DNA from: Variovorax paradoxus
GTDB lineage: Bacteria; Pseudomonadota; Gammaproteobacteria; Burkholderiales; Burkholderiaceae_C
Direction of reading: 5' to 3'
Length of the DNA stretch: 64,000 nt
Assembly (NCBI GenBank): GCA_016806145.1
Contig: CP063166.1
Span: forward strand, 2,914,001-2,978,000
Made by a program: the position numbers and the translations under genes. Positions 45,268 to 52,397 of this stretch are shown here, piece by piece; positions within the stretch are counted from its first letter, which is position 1, and the number at the start of each line of letters is the position of its first letter. The notes under the pieces are model-generated. The model had not been told where the DNA came from, made no database searches, and worked only from the letters and a program-made list of their open reading frames with translations.

Positions 45268-45749
45268 GATGGCTTCCTCGCGTTGACGGCAGCCACGACC
45301 GCGGCGCACTGCGCCACGTCGAACCACCCGATGTGGCACTGCTCGACGTCAGCGATGCCGAGCGCGCTGGCGAGCCATGCATAGGCCTCGCTGCGCGTCA
45401 TGGAGCCCTGCTGCCAGAGCGGGTTGAAGACTTGCTTCGCAGCCTTTCGCGCGCGGCGAATCTCAGGCGTGGCCAGCGTTCCGAGTGGAATACCGGTGAA
45501 AGGATGCAGGCCGACATAGGAGTCGCAGCCGGTGCACATCAAAGCCCAGGGCCACTCGCCGTACTCGCGGCCGTAGATCGTTGCGTTTGAGCCGATCCAG
45601 ACCCGAGAGCCGCAGTGCGGACATATCTCGGGTACGGGCAGCGGGTTCGACACCCGTGCAACGGCGCGGCGCGATGGGGCCCACGGCGTGACTGGCGATG
45701 TACGCTTCGGACGAAGCGGTGCCAACTGCTCGGCGATCGTGCGGCTCAT
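45264..45749 (-). CDS. Zinc-finger-containing phage protein (DUF3268-like)
   Basis: 161 residues. A treble-clef-like Zn site is formed by EICPHCGSRVWIGSNATIYG and LMCTGCDSYVGLHPFTGIPL; then LATPEIRRARKAAKQVFNPL and MTRSEAYAWLASALGI follow. This matches the zinc-finger domain family often found in phage early regions (HPGT-x-PLGTLA signature). Probably nucleic-acid binding. Overlaps both neighbours. Confidence 0.78.
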   Translation of the reverse strand: MSRTIAEQLAPLRPKRTSPVTPWAPSRRAVARVSNPLPVPEICPHCGSRVWIGSNATIYGREYGEWPWALMCTGCDSYVGLHPFTGIPLGTLATPEIRRARKAAKQVFNPLWQQGSMTRSEAYAWLASALGIADVEQCHIGWFDVAQCAAVVAAVNARKPS

Positions 45750-46198
45750 GCGACACCCCTGCGTGCTTTGATGCAGTCCCGGTCGTGCTCACCGAGCCAA
45801 TCGCCGCAGTGCGGGCAGCGGTTCGGCTTGTGCTCGGCGGCCTGGGCGCCGCGCTCGACGGGCGCGCGCTCCTGGGACTTGATCTGCCAAACTGGCGCCG
45901 TGACGTAGCCGCTCTGTGCGGTCCCGAGGTCCTCGCGCAGAACAAACAATCCACTGGCGAAGGCCTCGTCAGCGATGGCCTCGTTCTCTTCCCATTGCTT
46001 CACGTAGAAGCAGTCGGCGGGCAGGCGGCTCGAGTCGTGCGAGCACTCCGGCCTGTACATGTTGACGCTCAGCGTCGCGAGGGGACCCTCATCGGTCACG
46101 AGCTGCACGGCGACGGGGCCGTCAGCGCGTTGGTAGTGCCCCCGCAGGACCGTGACTTGGCCCCAGCGGCGCGATTGGAATGTGCCGACGGTGTTCAT
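45746..46198 (-). CDS. Hypothetical phage protein with C-terminal zinc ribbon
   Basis: 150 residues. The N-terminal part (MNTVGTFQSRRWGQVTVLRG, GPVAVQLVTDEGPLATLSVN) is beta-rich; the C-terminus has HKPNRCPHCGDWLGEHDRDC, a zinc-ribbon-like CxxC. ATG 46198 overlaps the previous small gene; its stop overlaps the next gene's start. No named family. Confidence 0.68.
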   Translation of the reverse strand: MNTVGTFQSRRWGQVTVLRGHYQRADGPVAVQLVTDEGPLATLSVNMYRPECSHDSSRLPADCFYVKQWEENEAIADEAFASGLFVLREDLGTAQSGYVTAPVWQIKSQERAPVERGAQAAEHKPNRCPHCGDWLGEHDRDCIKARRGVA

Positions 46199-46362
46199 GC
46201 GGTCCGCCCGTTGCGCTGCGAGAGGTCCAGCTCGCGCTGGGCGAAGTGAATGGCGAACAGCCGCGCCGCGGCATCGCCATCCACCGTCTGCACGCTGATC
46301 GCGGCCTTCACCGCGCCCGCCAGCACGTGCATGCTGTCGAAGAGGAAGTGCGGGCCGTTCAC
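46195..46362 (-). CDS. Small hypothetical protein
   Basis: 55 residues from GTG 46362: VNGPHFLFDSMHVLAGAVKA then AISVQTVDGDAAARLFAIHF and AQRELDLSQRNGRTA. The GTGA start overlap with the gene upstream and the ATGA stop overlap with the gene downstream make it a credible link in the operon, although it is below common length cut-offs. Confidence 0.55.
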   Translation of the reverse strand: MNGPHFLFDSMHVLAGAVKAAISVQTVDGDAAARLFAIHFAQRELDLSQRNGRTA

Positions 46363-46577
46363 AGCGCACCACCGTGGCGGAGGTCCAGCTCGAGCGCGCT
46401 GCGCTGCTGGTCCTGCTGGAGGAGGCCGCTGTCCTTGGCGGCCGCGTAGGCGCTGTCGAAGGCAGCGAGCTGCTCTTCGGAGAACTCGAAGGCGTCGGGG
46501 TGGCGCTTGACCTCGGCGCGCTCGCGGCGCGCGTCACGGCGCCGCGAAAGGTTGGACTGCGTGAAGCGGCTCATCAC
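46359..46577 (-). CDS. Small basic hypothetical protein
   Basis: 72 residues: MMSRFTQSNLSRRRDARRER is strongly basic, followed by VKRHPDAFEFSEEQLAAFDS. The middle resembles the amphipathic helix of small phage regulators, but no HTH is clear. ATG 46577 overlaps the LPD29 gene stop (ATGA). Confidence 0.6.
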   Translation of the reverse strand: MMSRFTQSNLSRRRDARRERAEVKRHPDAFEFSEEQLAAFDSAYAAAKDSGLLQQDQQRSALELDLRHGGAL

Positions 46578-47137
46578 GCTTCAACCGAGAGGGCGCCGAC
46601 GTTGCTGTGGCCATCGTTGCCGAGGTAGATCACCTTGGCGGCCGTCGGCGCCTTGCAGACCTTGAGGCGGTCGCTCATCTTGGCGAGCTGCCGGTGCACC
46701 AGCCGCGTCATGTCCTCGCCGTAGTTGCCCGGATTCATGCCGTTGAGCAGGCCGCGGCGGAAGTCGTGCGCCGTGGCCACCAGCGGGATACCCCAGAAGC
46801 GGCACACCGCCGCGATCGCCTTGTCGACCAGCGCGTCGGAGCAATCGCGGTTGCAGAACACGTAGTCGGCGCCGAAGTGCACCTGCTCGCCGTCGACCAT
46901 GGCGTAGGTGCTGCCCTTCAGGTCGATCGAGCCGTCGAAGTAGGAGCCCTTGAAGACGTGCGCGACGGCTTCGACCTGCTTCTCGTTCGGCCCGTCAGTC
47001 CAGCGCACGCGGACGCTGGCGCCGCCGCTGTAGACGTCCGAGCGGACCGAGAACTTGACCCCGGGGAACGCTTCCTTGAGCGCCTTGCGAATGAGCTTCG
47101 CGGTTTCGGCGCAGCTGATGAATTTCGTCATGCCCAT
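46574..47137 (-). CDS. LPD29-domain protein (large polyvalent protein-associated)
   Basis: 187 residues. The N-terminal SCAETAKLIRKALKEAFPGV, KFSVRSDVYSGGASVRVRWT and DGPNEKQVEAVAHVF follow the LPD29 pattern; LPD domains are found in phage- and plasmid-encoded polyvalent proteins delivered or expressed early and their function is unknown. The rest (YVFCNRDCSDALVDKAIAAV) is not assigned. It is the first gene of the long leftward operon; ATG 47137 follows GGAGATG. An operator-bearing promoter lies 25-50 nt upstream. Confidence 0.8.
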   Translation of the reverse strand: MGMTKFISCAETAKLIRKALKEAFPGVKFSVRSDVYSGGASVRVRWTDGPNEKQVEAVAHVFKGSYFDGSIDLKGSTYAMVDGEQVHFGADYVFCNRDCSDALVDKAIAAVCRFWGIPLVATAHDFRRGLLNGMNPGNYGEDMTRLVHRQLAKMSDRLKVCKAPTAAKVIYLGNDGHSNVGALSVEA

Positions 47138-47158
47138 CTCCTGTGTTGATGGGCTGCA

Positions 47159-47200
47159 CTTTAGATGAACCTAAAGTAAAGAGTCAAGGAAAACCTAAAG
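47159..47200 (-). promoter_or_regulatory. Leftward early promoter with repressor-type operator
   Basis: On the minus strand TTGACT (47187-47182) and TCTAAA (47165-47160) with a 16-nt spacer form a promoter for the operon beginning at 47137. CTTTAG-ATGAAC-CTAAAG (47159-47176) is an inverted repeat overlapping the -10, and a second ACCTAAAG half-site is at 47193-47200. The same half-site builds the perfect palindrome between the CI-like and Cro-like genes, so the prophage repressor probably shuts this promoter. Confidence 0.65.
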
Positions 47201-47287
47201 AAATCTACGTTTGACTTGTCTGAGGTGCTTCAGTGGCTGAGACAGTGCGACGACGTCTGACGGTCTGCGTTCCGGGAACGGCCGAAG

Positions 47288-47578
47288 ATGTCAGACATGT
47301 CTGCCCTTCGCCATTTGGCCGTCACCGTCATCCAGTCCGCCAGCAAGGCCTACCGCTGGTGCATAGGGGAGCTCACACCCGACGGCAAGTGGTCAGCCGT
47401 CGACGAGCAGGAGGAGGCCGCCAAGGACTACAGCGCGGCAATGGCGGCCGGCCTAGTACAGCTGCAAGGGTTGGTCGAAGATCTGGCGGTCGGGCCGCGC
47501 GAGGAGGATCCGGAAGCGCCACCGCCCAAGCGGAAGGAAGGGCTGTTTGGGTTCGGGTTCGGCGTGCCGCAGGCGTAA
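47288..47578 (+). CDS. Hypothetical protein
   Basis: 96 residues, MSDMSALRHLAVTVIQSASK, then AAKDYSAAMAAGLVQLQGLV and a charged Pro-rich tail (EEDPEAPPPKRKEGLFGFGF). It diverges from the LPD29 operon. A 12-bp palindrome CAGACATGTCTG (47292-47303) overlaps the start region and could be an operator. No good ribosome site; the second Met (residue 4) is an alternative start. Confidence 0.5.
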   Translation: MSDMSALRHLAVTVIQSASKAYRWCIGELTPDGKWSAVDEQEEAAKDYSAAMAAGLVQLQGLVEDLAVGPREEDPEAPPPKRKEGLFGFGFGVPQA

Positions 47579-47599
47579 AAAAGCCCGCCGGAGCGGGCT
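47577..47599 (-). terminator. Second leftward terminator
   Basis: On the minus strand AGCCCGC pairs with GCGGGCT around TCCG (47599-47582) and is followed by TTTTTTAC. It overlaps the stop codon of the rightward 47288 gene. It is a back-up terminator for the pilin transcript; between this and the pilin terminator (47600-47725) I see no gene. Confidence 0.75.
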
Positions 47600-47725
47600 G
47601 GTGGATCTGCATCTGGTCGATGTGGCCGCCGTCACCCTCTAGGTATCGGGCTCTCGCTGAGGGGCGCCCCCATTTCACACAGCAATGCAATTCGCGGCAC
47701 CCGAATCCCGGGAGCAAGACGGCCG

Positions 47726-47754
47726 CAAACGACAAAGCCGCCCGAAGGCGGCTC
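47726..47754 (-). terminator. Terminator after the pilin gene
   Basis: On the minus strand AGCCGCC (47753-47747) pairs with GGCGGCT (47742-47736) around a TTCG tetraloop, followed by TTTGTCGTTT. It starts about 45 nt after the pilin stop. Confidence 0.75.
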
Positions 47755-47798
47755 AACGAGATCGCTCGGCATGCCGAACGAGCGCTAGCGACTGACTG

Positions 47799-48320
47799 TT
47801 AAGTAGCCGAACCCTGCGAGCAGGTCTTCGGACGGACCGACTCTTCCAGGTTGGAAGTGCACGCCCAATCGGCATTCGCAGCGGTGTAAGTGAAGGTGAT
47901 GGTCTTGCCCTTCAGCTTGTCATTGACGCCTTCCGTCTTAAACGTCGCCACCAGGGCGCAGGTCGTGGAGGTCGCTGTGGCCACGATGCCGTTAACGTAC
48001 TTACCCTTCAGCGTGAAGTTGTTGGCTTCGTTCAGGGCGCCAGCAGGGATTGCGGGGGTGGGGTTAGCGCCAGTCGTCGCGTCCACTGCCGCGTTGGTGC
48101 TGCAGGCTTGCGCCAGACCATTGCTGCCGGAGATGTCCATGACGGGGGTCTTCAGGCCGGCAAGCAGGTTCATCGCTTCCGTGGTCTGCGCGCGCGCCGT
48201 GTAGTTTTGGTACTGCGGCAGTGCGATTGCGGCCAGGATGCCGATGATCGCCACAACGATCATCAGTTCGATCAGCGTAAAGCCGGCTTGTGCGCGGCGA
48301 GCGAGAGTACGACGGTTCAT
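47799..48320 (-). CDS. Type IV pilin (PilA-like) encoded in the prophage
   Basis: 173 residues. The prepilin leader [13 protein letters not shown] is followed by the N-methylated helix [20 protein letters not shown], with the cleavage Gly, Glu5 and the hydrophobic assembly segment intact. The C-terminal region has a Cys pair ([18 protein letters not shown]) able to form the D-loop disulfide of major pilins, and another Cys pair in the middle. Length fits a type IVa major pilin. It lies between a terminator and an RpoN promoter, and AGAGGA precedes ATG 48320. It sits inside the prophage between the recombination operon and the immunity genes, with no other pilus gene near; it could replace or alter host pili. 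Confidence 0.93.
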   Translation of the reverse strand: MNRRTLARRAQAGFTLIELMIVVAIIGILAAIALPQYQNYTARAQTTEAMNLLAGLKTPVMDISGSNGLAQACSTNAAVDATTGANPTPAIPAGALNEANNFTLKGKYVNGIVATATSTTCALVATFKTEGVNDKLKGKTITFTYTAANADWACTSNLEESVRPKTCSQGSAT

Positions 48321-48377
48321 GAGAATCCTCTGTTGGGTGGTCTTAACCGGAGGCCCTCCCCCGGCTGCAAGGTTCTT

Positions 48378-48393
48378 TGCAGGGCGCGTGCCA
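48378..48393 (-). promoter_or_regulatory. Sigma-54 promoter of the pilin gene
   Basis: Read on the minus strand, TGGCACG-CGCC-CTGCA matches the RpoN consensus TGGCACG-N4-TTGCW with one mismatch and exact spacing of the GG/GC elements. Transcription would start about 46 nt before the pilin ATG. Chromosomal pilA genes are normally RpoN- and PilR-dependent, so the prophage copy keeps host-type control. Confidence 0.8.
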
Positions 48394-48474
48394 GGCGGGC
48401 CGTAGGCGGGAAAGACAGCAAAAGTTCTCAGAAGCAGGTGGACTTCACAGTGTCCAGAGCACTCAATGTCGCAA

Positions 48475-48517
48475 CATTTGACACAAAAAGAAACGGACTC
48501 GACAAAAATGTCAAATG
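48475..48517. repeat. 9-bp inverted repeat at the end of the HTH-NinX gene
   Basis: CATTTGACA (48475-48483) and TGTCAAATG (48509-48517) are exact inverted copies with a 25-nt AC/GA-rich loop, overlapping the stop codon at 48511. It could be a weak terminator for that leftward gene or a regulatory site for the pilin; it lies 80 nt upstream of the RpoN site, where an activator such as PilR might bind, but the sequence has no known PilR motif. Confidence 0.4.
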
Positions 48518-49098
48518 GACGACCGTGCGCGACGACCCAGCGTTACAGACACAAGCGCCCGCATACCTGCTTCCAGCGCGGTAGTGCCCCACGCGGTTAT
48601 GGCGTGGTCGCCGCAGCGGGCAAGCCAGCCGGCGCGATCGAGATGGGCGCCATCGAACATGCCACCGGCCGTAACGGGCATGAGGTGTATTCGGTTGTGC
48701 TCGAGCAGGGGGCCGCCATGCTCCCACTCAGTGCTGAAGCGCGGGACAGGGCGCTCCCCGTGGCCATCTTCGTAGTAAACAAGACCCACATCAACGAATC
48801 GGACGCGTTGCCCGAGCGATTTGGCGACCCACATGTCGAGGTCGCGGTCGCTCAGGTTCTTGATCGTGGGGGCGAGCTCCGTCGGGGCCAAGACCAACAA
48901 GTCACTGACGAGTTGATCTACGGAAACGCTGAAGAACTTGGCAAGCGCGGAAAGCTCTGAAACGCCAGGTTCTCCGTCGCCGTTTTCCCATCGAAGGACG
49001 GTGCGAGTATTGACGCCGACGGCCGCGGCCAACTGACCTTGCGTTAACTGGCGAGCATTGCGCATGCTCTTGAGGTTCGGGACTTTAGATTCGGCCAT
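48511..49098 (-). CDS. XRE-type HTH fused to a NinX-like domain
   Basis: 195 residues. The N-terminal Cro/CI-type HTH is [20 protein letters not shown] with [16 protein letters not shown]. After residue 85 the sequence [32 protein letters not shown] and [20 protein letters not shown] follows the NinX/DUF2591 pattern of lambdoid phages. This joins a DNA-binding head to a domain usually found alone. ATG 49098 is chosen because the HTH starts soon after; a CTTTAG half-site lies at 49082-49087, so the CI-like repressor may control it. Confidence 0.78.
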   Translation of the reverse strand: MAESKVPNLKSMRNARQLTQGQLAAAVGVNTRTVLRWENGDGEPGVSELSALAKFFSVSVDQLVSDLLVLAPTELAPTIKNLSDRDLDMWVAKSLGQRVRFVDVGLVYYEDGHGERPVPRFSTEWEHGGPLLEHNRIHLMPVTAGGMFDGAHLDRAGWLARCGDHAITAWGTTALEAGMRALVSVTLGRRARSSI

Positions 49099-49132
49099 GA
49101 AAGAATGGGCAATCGCGGGGTGAGTGTGATCA

Positions 49133-49777
49133 CTAGCAGCTGAAGGTGTTGCCGGCGCCGCGCACGCAGAAGCGGCCGTCAGTGCCTTGGAGGTTGCCGC
49201 CTGCGACCCGGTTGTAGCGGACTCCGTTCTGGCTTCCCCAGCAGCCGGAGGCATCGCACCCTACCAGCGGGCCCGGCGCCGATGCTGCGCGCTCCTGTTG
49301 CTCGCGCTCGTATTGCTGATCCGCCGGCCCGCCACCGCCGTAGTAGCCGCGTCGCGCGGACCAGTTGGGGTTGCGGTTTCTCTCCCCGCCGTAGCAGCCG
49401 CGACGAGGAGAGACGGTGTCGCAGCCCTCGGCGTCCACTGCAACGCTCGGTGGGTGCATCGGCTCGAGCTGGCCGCGCTGAGTTGGCGCGCCCATCATGG
49501 CCGGGCCGCCTACCATCCCATCGCTCGTTGGCTCCTGAATGCTCCGAGAGGCGTTCTCGATGCTCCGCATGTTCCGCTCACGCCCATAGACCTCGTTCTC
49601 CCATCGGCGGTCGGTAGCGTTAGCGCCGAGCACGCGGACAGCACTCTTTGAACCGGTGGGGCAGGGCTGATCGCTAAAGGACGTTTTCCCGGCCGCGTCC
49701 ACACATCGATGGACTTGAGCCGCAGCACCTGAAGCCATGCAGATAAAGAGAGCGGCGATGGCGATCCGATGGGGCAT
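49133..49777 (-). CDS. Secreted DUF4124-type protein
   Basis: 214 residues with a signal peptide (IAIAALFICMASGAAAQ) followed by VHRCVDAAGKTSFSDQPCPT, the DUF4124 motif (YRC-D--G-T-YSD-PC). The remainder is low complexity with Arg/Asn/Gln and several Cys pairs (GCDTVSPRRGCYGG, GCDASGCWGS, FCVRGAGNTFSC). Periplasmic location is expected. DUF4124 proteins are common chromosomal genes of betaproteobacteria and unusual in the control region of a phage, so this may be cargo. The stop of CI is 14 nt upstream of its start. Confidence 0.75.
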   Translation of the reverse strand: MPHRIAIAALFICMASGAAAQVHRCVDAAGKTSFSDQPCPTGSKSAVRVLGANATDRRWENEVYGRERNMRSIENASRSIQEPTSDGMVGGPAMMGAPTQRGQLEPMHPPSVAVDAEGCDTVSPRRGCYGGERNRNPNWSARRGYYGGGGPADQQYEREQQERAASAPGPLVGCDASGCWGSQNGVRYNRVAGGNLQGTDGRFCVRGAGNTFSC

Positions 49778-49791
49778 TCATCACCTCTTGG

Positions 49792-50460
49792 CTAGAGAAG
49801 GGTGCCCGTCCAGACCGCGTGCCCAAGCACCTCGAAATCGAGTTCCTCGGCTTCGGCGTAGATCTTGACCTTCGGGCTGAAATTGGAATTCTCTGCGGTC
49901 GCCACGACCCCAACGCCAGGCATCTTCGTGAGCCGCTTGATCAGCAACTCGCCGTCCACTCGAAACGCAAAGAATCGACCGTTGAGGTTGCTGTTGTCGG
50001 AGGTGTTGACAAGTACGACAGCTCCGTCACGGATCTTGTCTTCGTTGCTATTGCCGACGGCTTCCACGACCACGGCGCGCCCCGCGGGGATGCCCAACTT
50101 TCGAAGAAAGTCTGCTCGAAAAGACAGCGGCGGCTTGTCCTCAACGTGATAGACGATCTGGCCGGTGCCGTTCGAGAACTTCACGTCCGCGCGGCGGACC
50201 TGCACGAACTCCTCTTCTTCATCGTCAAGCGGCCCTCGATCATCGAAGCCGGTTTCGAAGTACCGATCGGGAAGGCGGAGTTCGAGTTCGATCTTGCGCG
50301 CCGAACGTTCCCCAAAGGCAAGACGGGAATCGAGCAGCTGGGAGATTCGGCCTTCAGAAAGGTTTGCCGCGCGAGAGAACTCGAGCTGGCTGCCGTTGTA
50401 CGGCGCAGCGTCAATCAGCGCTCGCAGTCGGCGCTTCCGGTGCTTGGTCATCTCGTCCAT
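49792..50460 (-). CDS. cI: CI-like prophage repressor with S24 peptidase domain
   Basis: 222 residues. The N-terminal HTH is GSQLEFSRAANLSEGRISQL with LLDSRLAFGERSARKIE; the C-terminal LexA/CI-type domain (about 100-222) has the putative nucleophile S138 (VEAVGNSNEDKIRDGAVVLV) and general base K175 (GELLIKRLTKMPG), so RecA-stimulated self-cleavage is possible. An acidic linker (DDEEEEFVQ) separates the domains. It is divergent from a Cro-like gene, with a palindromic operator between. ATG 50460 directly follows CTAAAG; a Met at residue 4 is an alternative start. Confidence 0.9.
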   Translation of the reverse strand: MDEMTKHRKRRLRALIDAAPYNGSQLEFSRAANLSEGRISQLLDSRLAFGERSARKIELELRLPDRYFETGFDDRGPLDDEEEEFVQVRRADVKFSNGTGQIVYHVEDKPPLSFRADFLRKLGIPAGRAVVVEAVGNSNEDKIRDGAVVLVNTSDNSNLNGRFFAFRVDGELLIKRLTKMPGVGVVATAENSNFSPKVKIYAEAEELDFEVLGHAVWTGTLL

Positions 50461-50510
50461 CTTTAGGAGAGCGTAAACAAGTTGACTTTAGAAAAACCTT
50501 GACCTATCGG

Positions 50511-50526
50511 TTTAGGTTGACCTAAA
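50511..50526. promoter_or_regulatory. Operator and promoter region of the immunity switch
   Basis: TTTAGGT-TG-ACCTAAA (50511-50526) is a perfect palindrome in the 75-bp gap between the CI-like and Cro-like genes. Partial copies are CTTTAG at 50486-50491 and 50461-50466. A rightward promoter TTGACT (50482-50487), 17-nt spacer, TATCGG (50505-50510) lies across them. The same half-site recurs in the promoter of the leftward operon near 47160-47200. Confidence 0.75.
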
Positions 50527-50535
50527 GTTCAAGCC

Positions 50536-50754
50536 ATGCACCTCAAACCATGGCTCAACGAGAAGCGGGGCCGCGCGACGGCCCTTGCGAAACACCTAGG
50601 CGTGTCCACTGGCCGCATCACGCAGATGGCCGATGACGGTGTCCCCGACAAGTTCAAGTTGAAGGTGCGCGACTTCTCCCATGGGACCGTCACCCTCGAG
50701 GAAATGGTCCGCGCACGCACGGCCCCCGACGACTCCACCCAGCAGGCGGCCTGA
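50536..50754 (+). CDS. cro: Cro/YdaS-like regulator
   Basis: 72 residues. KRGRATALAKHLGVSTGRIT is a Cro/YdaS-type HTH (helices 2-3), followed by QMADDGVPDKFKLKVRDFSH. It is divergent from the CI-like repressor and the first gene of the rightward transcript. Function by analogy: repress cI and the early promoters to favour lytic growth. The ribosome site is weak (AAG-rich). Confidence 0.85.
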   Translation: MHLKPWLNEKRGRATALAKHLGVSTGRITQMADDGVPDKFKLKVRDFSHGTVTLEEMVRARTAPDDSTQQAA

Positions 50755-50757
50755 GTC

Positions 50758-50985
50758 ATGACGCACCAAGACGTAATCGACGCCCTGGAGCAGCTGGGCC
50801 GCAAACGCAGCGCTGCATATCGAGAAGAGGAGGCACGCATCGCAGTCGAGCGGACTCGGCTGCAAGCCGAGTGCGCCCGGATCGGGCACTTCTTCGCCAA
50901 GTCGCGCTGGCCGGGTGACCTGCGCGCGGTTCGTATCTGCGTCTTTTGCTGCGCGGACGAGCCGAGTCCAGCAAAGCCGGATTGA
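50758..50985 (+). CDS. Small hypothetical protein
   Basis: 75 residues, MTHQDVIDALEQLGRKRSAA then EEARIAVERTRLQAECARIG and a Cys pair (VRICVFCCADEPSPAKPD). It starts 3 nt after the Cro stop and is presumably the second gene of the rightward operon. No family recognised. Confidence 0.6.
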   Translation: MTHQDVIDALEQLGRKRSAAYREEEARIAVERTRLQAECARIGHFFAKSRWPGDLRAVRICVFCCADEPSPAKPD

Positions 50986-50996
50986 ATCGTGGCGAA

Positions 50997-51257
50997 TCAG
51001 TCCAAATCGCTCGGCCGCGTCAGAAGGCGGTTGAACGTCTCTCGCATCACTGCGAGCTGCGCGTCTTCGATCGGCTGGTTTAGCGACGACGCGTCGAACT
51101 GCTCCAAAAGGGTCGGTAGAAGCCTGTATATCCCCTCGCGGTCGGGCAGCTTGGAGATGAGGTGGTGGAGCACTGCCTCTGTCGCGTTCTGCCGTGCCAT
51201 CAGCGACCGGGCGAACCGCCTGAGATCGTCGATTTCCCTCTTCGTCTGGTCGTCCAT
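50997..51257 (-). CDS. Small hypothetical protein, leftward
   Basis: 86 residues, MDDQTKREIDDLRRFARSLM, then NATEAVLHHLISKLPDREGI and LNQPIEDAQLAVMRETFNRL; all helical. A GAGG lies about 9 nt before ATG 51257. It is opposite to the rightward transcript, so it may be expressed in lysogeny. No family recognised. Confidence 0.52.
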   Translation of the reverse strand: MDDQTKREIDDLRRFARSLMARQNATEAVLHHLISKLPDREGIYRLLPTLLEQFDASSLNQPIEDAQLAVMRETFNRLLTRPSDLD

Positions 51258-51339
51258 TTTGTCCGCCCCTCGCGGGGTCCAAGTTGTGGTGACTCGGATT
51301 CTGCCCCGCGAGGGCGCGGACACCTCGGAGGTCTGACCC

Positions 51340-51513
51340 ATGTTCGACCTCATCAACCAGCTTCCCGTCGGCGTGCAGGCCCTGTTCTTCGTCGGCGGCC
51401 TGGTGATCGCCGCCTGCATCGGCGGCCTCTATCTCGATGACGTCGCACGCCGGCGCCGCGCCCGCGACGCGGCGCTGCTCGGCGTGAAGGCGCTCGAGCA
51501 GTGCAAGCGCTAG
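51340..51513 (+). CDS. Small membrane protein
   Basis: 57 residues: MFDLINQLPVGVQALFFVGG then LVIAACIGGLYL forms one membrane segment, followed by a basic helix (DDVARRRRARDAALLGVKAL). GGAGG lies 7 nt upstream of ATG 51340, one of the best ribosome sites in this region. Function unknown; its size and topology would suit a small phage membrane effector. Confidence 0.65.
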   Translation: MFDLINQLPVGVQALFFVGGLVIAACIGGLYLDDVARRRRARDAALLGVKALEQCKR

Positions 51514-51544
51514 GTCACCGATATGCGCCCAGCCATCCGTGTCT

Positions 51545-51653
51545 TTTCTGACGTTTCCGTCGCTCGCGCTGCTTGCCAGCGGGGTGCCTCCCAAGGCATC
51601 GGCAAAGGCGTTCGGGCACGTCAGAAAGGGCATGTTTTTCGGGTTCGGCATGC
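51545..51653. repeat. Structured intergenic region with inverted repeats
   Basis: Within the 210-bp gap 51514-51723, TTTCTGACGT (51545-51554) and ACGTCAGAAA (51618-51627) are exact 10-bp inverted copies, and GGCATG / CATGCC hairpin (about 51628-51652) follows. There is no clear T run. It may be a regulatory leader, antitermination site or attenuator for the downstream HTH genes. Confidence 0.45.
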
Positions 51654-51723
51654 CTTCAGTTTTGCCCCGCGCCAACGGGTCATTCAACAGGTAATCCCAT
51701 TTGATTTCTTCATAGAGGCACCT

Positions 51724-52068
51724 ATGGAACAGCTGCAGCTCGCGCTGCTGGGGAGGCTCGACGCGCCAAGCGTCGTGGACCCGAGATTGATCGCCAAATG
51801 CACCACCTACCGCGACGCGGTGAAGCTCTGCTGGGAGTTGCGCCGTGTGCGCAACATGACGAAGTCGCAGCTCGCCGAGCGCGCCGGCCTCTACGCGCCG
51901 CACGTCACCACCTACCTGCGCGACAGCAAGCGCCAGCGCGATCTGCCCGGCTGGGCCGTGCGCGGCTTCGAGTGGGCCTGCGGCAATACCGCCATCTCCC
52001 AGTGGCACAACGTCGGCGCGAAGCTGGCGGTGGTCGAGGAGATGTCCTTCCTGCGGGCCGCGGCATGA
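51724..52068 (+). CDS. HTH-domain phage regulator
   Basis: 114 residues. The middle region KLCWELRRVRNMTKSQLAER, AGLYAPHVTTYLRDSKRQRD is an XRE-like HTH; the tail GFEWACGNTAISQWHNVGAK resembles the end of small CII-type or plasmid regulators. AGAGG precedes ATG 51724. It lies early in the rightward operon after an intergenic region with inverted repeats, the position of cII in lambdoid phages, though similarity to CII itself is not visible. Confidence 0.68.
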   Translation: MEQLQLALLGRLDAPSVVDPRLIAKCTTYRDAVKLCWELRRVRNMTKSQLAERAGLYAPHVTTYLRDSKRQRDLPGWAVRGFEWACGNTAISQWHNVGAKLAVVEEMSFLRAAA

Positions 52069-52397
52069 GCGCCAGCGGTAAGCTCCTGGCGCTGCTGCGC
52101 GCCATCCACGAGCACGCGCCGCTCGACGGCACGGGTGTCAGCTACACCCAGATGTCGGCGATCACCGGCATCCCGTACCGGCTGCTCATGGCGAAGACCT
52201 CGCACCTCAAGGCGCGCGGCCTGATCGAGCGCGCGAACCCCGACGCGCCGAATCGAGACCAGGCCTTCTTCCTCGCCACATCCGCCGGCCGCGCGCTGCT
52301 GGCACCGCCGCCGGCCGAGCCGGTGATGGGCGAAACGATGGTGGCCGCCGCGATTCGCGCGCGGCCGGCGCTCGCGACGGTGTGGGGAGCCGCGTGA
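52065..52397 (+). CDS. Winged-helix regulator (MarR-like)
   Basis: 110 residues. GKLLALLRAIHEHAPL, SYTQMSAITGIPYRLLMAKT and SHLKARGLIERANPD make a winged-helix fold, followed by FFLATSAGRALLAPP. It overlaps the previous gene by 4 nt and the helicase-methylase gene by one base (TGATG). Role unknown; probably controls early transcription or assists replication. Confidence 0.65.
   Translation: MSASGKLLALLRAIHEHAPLDGTGVSYTQMSAITGIPYRLLMAKTSHLKARGLIERANPDAPNRDQAFFLATSAGRALLAPPPAEPVMGETMVAAAIRARPALATVWGAA

Noticed and set aside
51640..51700. A leftward frame beginning MPNPKNMPFLTCPNAFADAL in the gap after the 51340 gene
   Set aside because: It continues as the antisense of the small membrane gene and has no ribosome site; the inverted repeats better explain the region.
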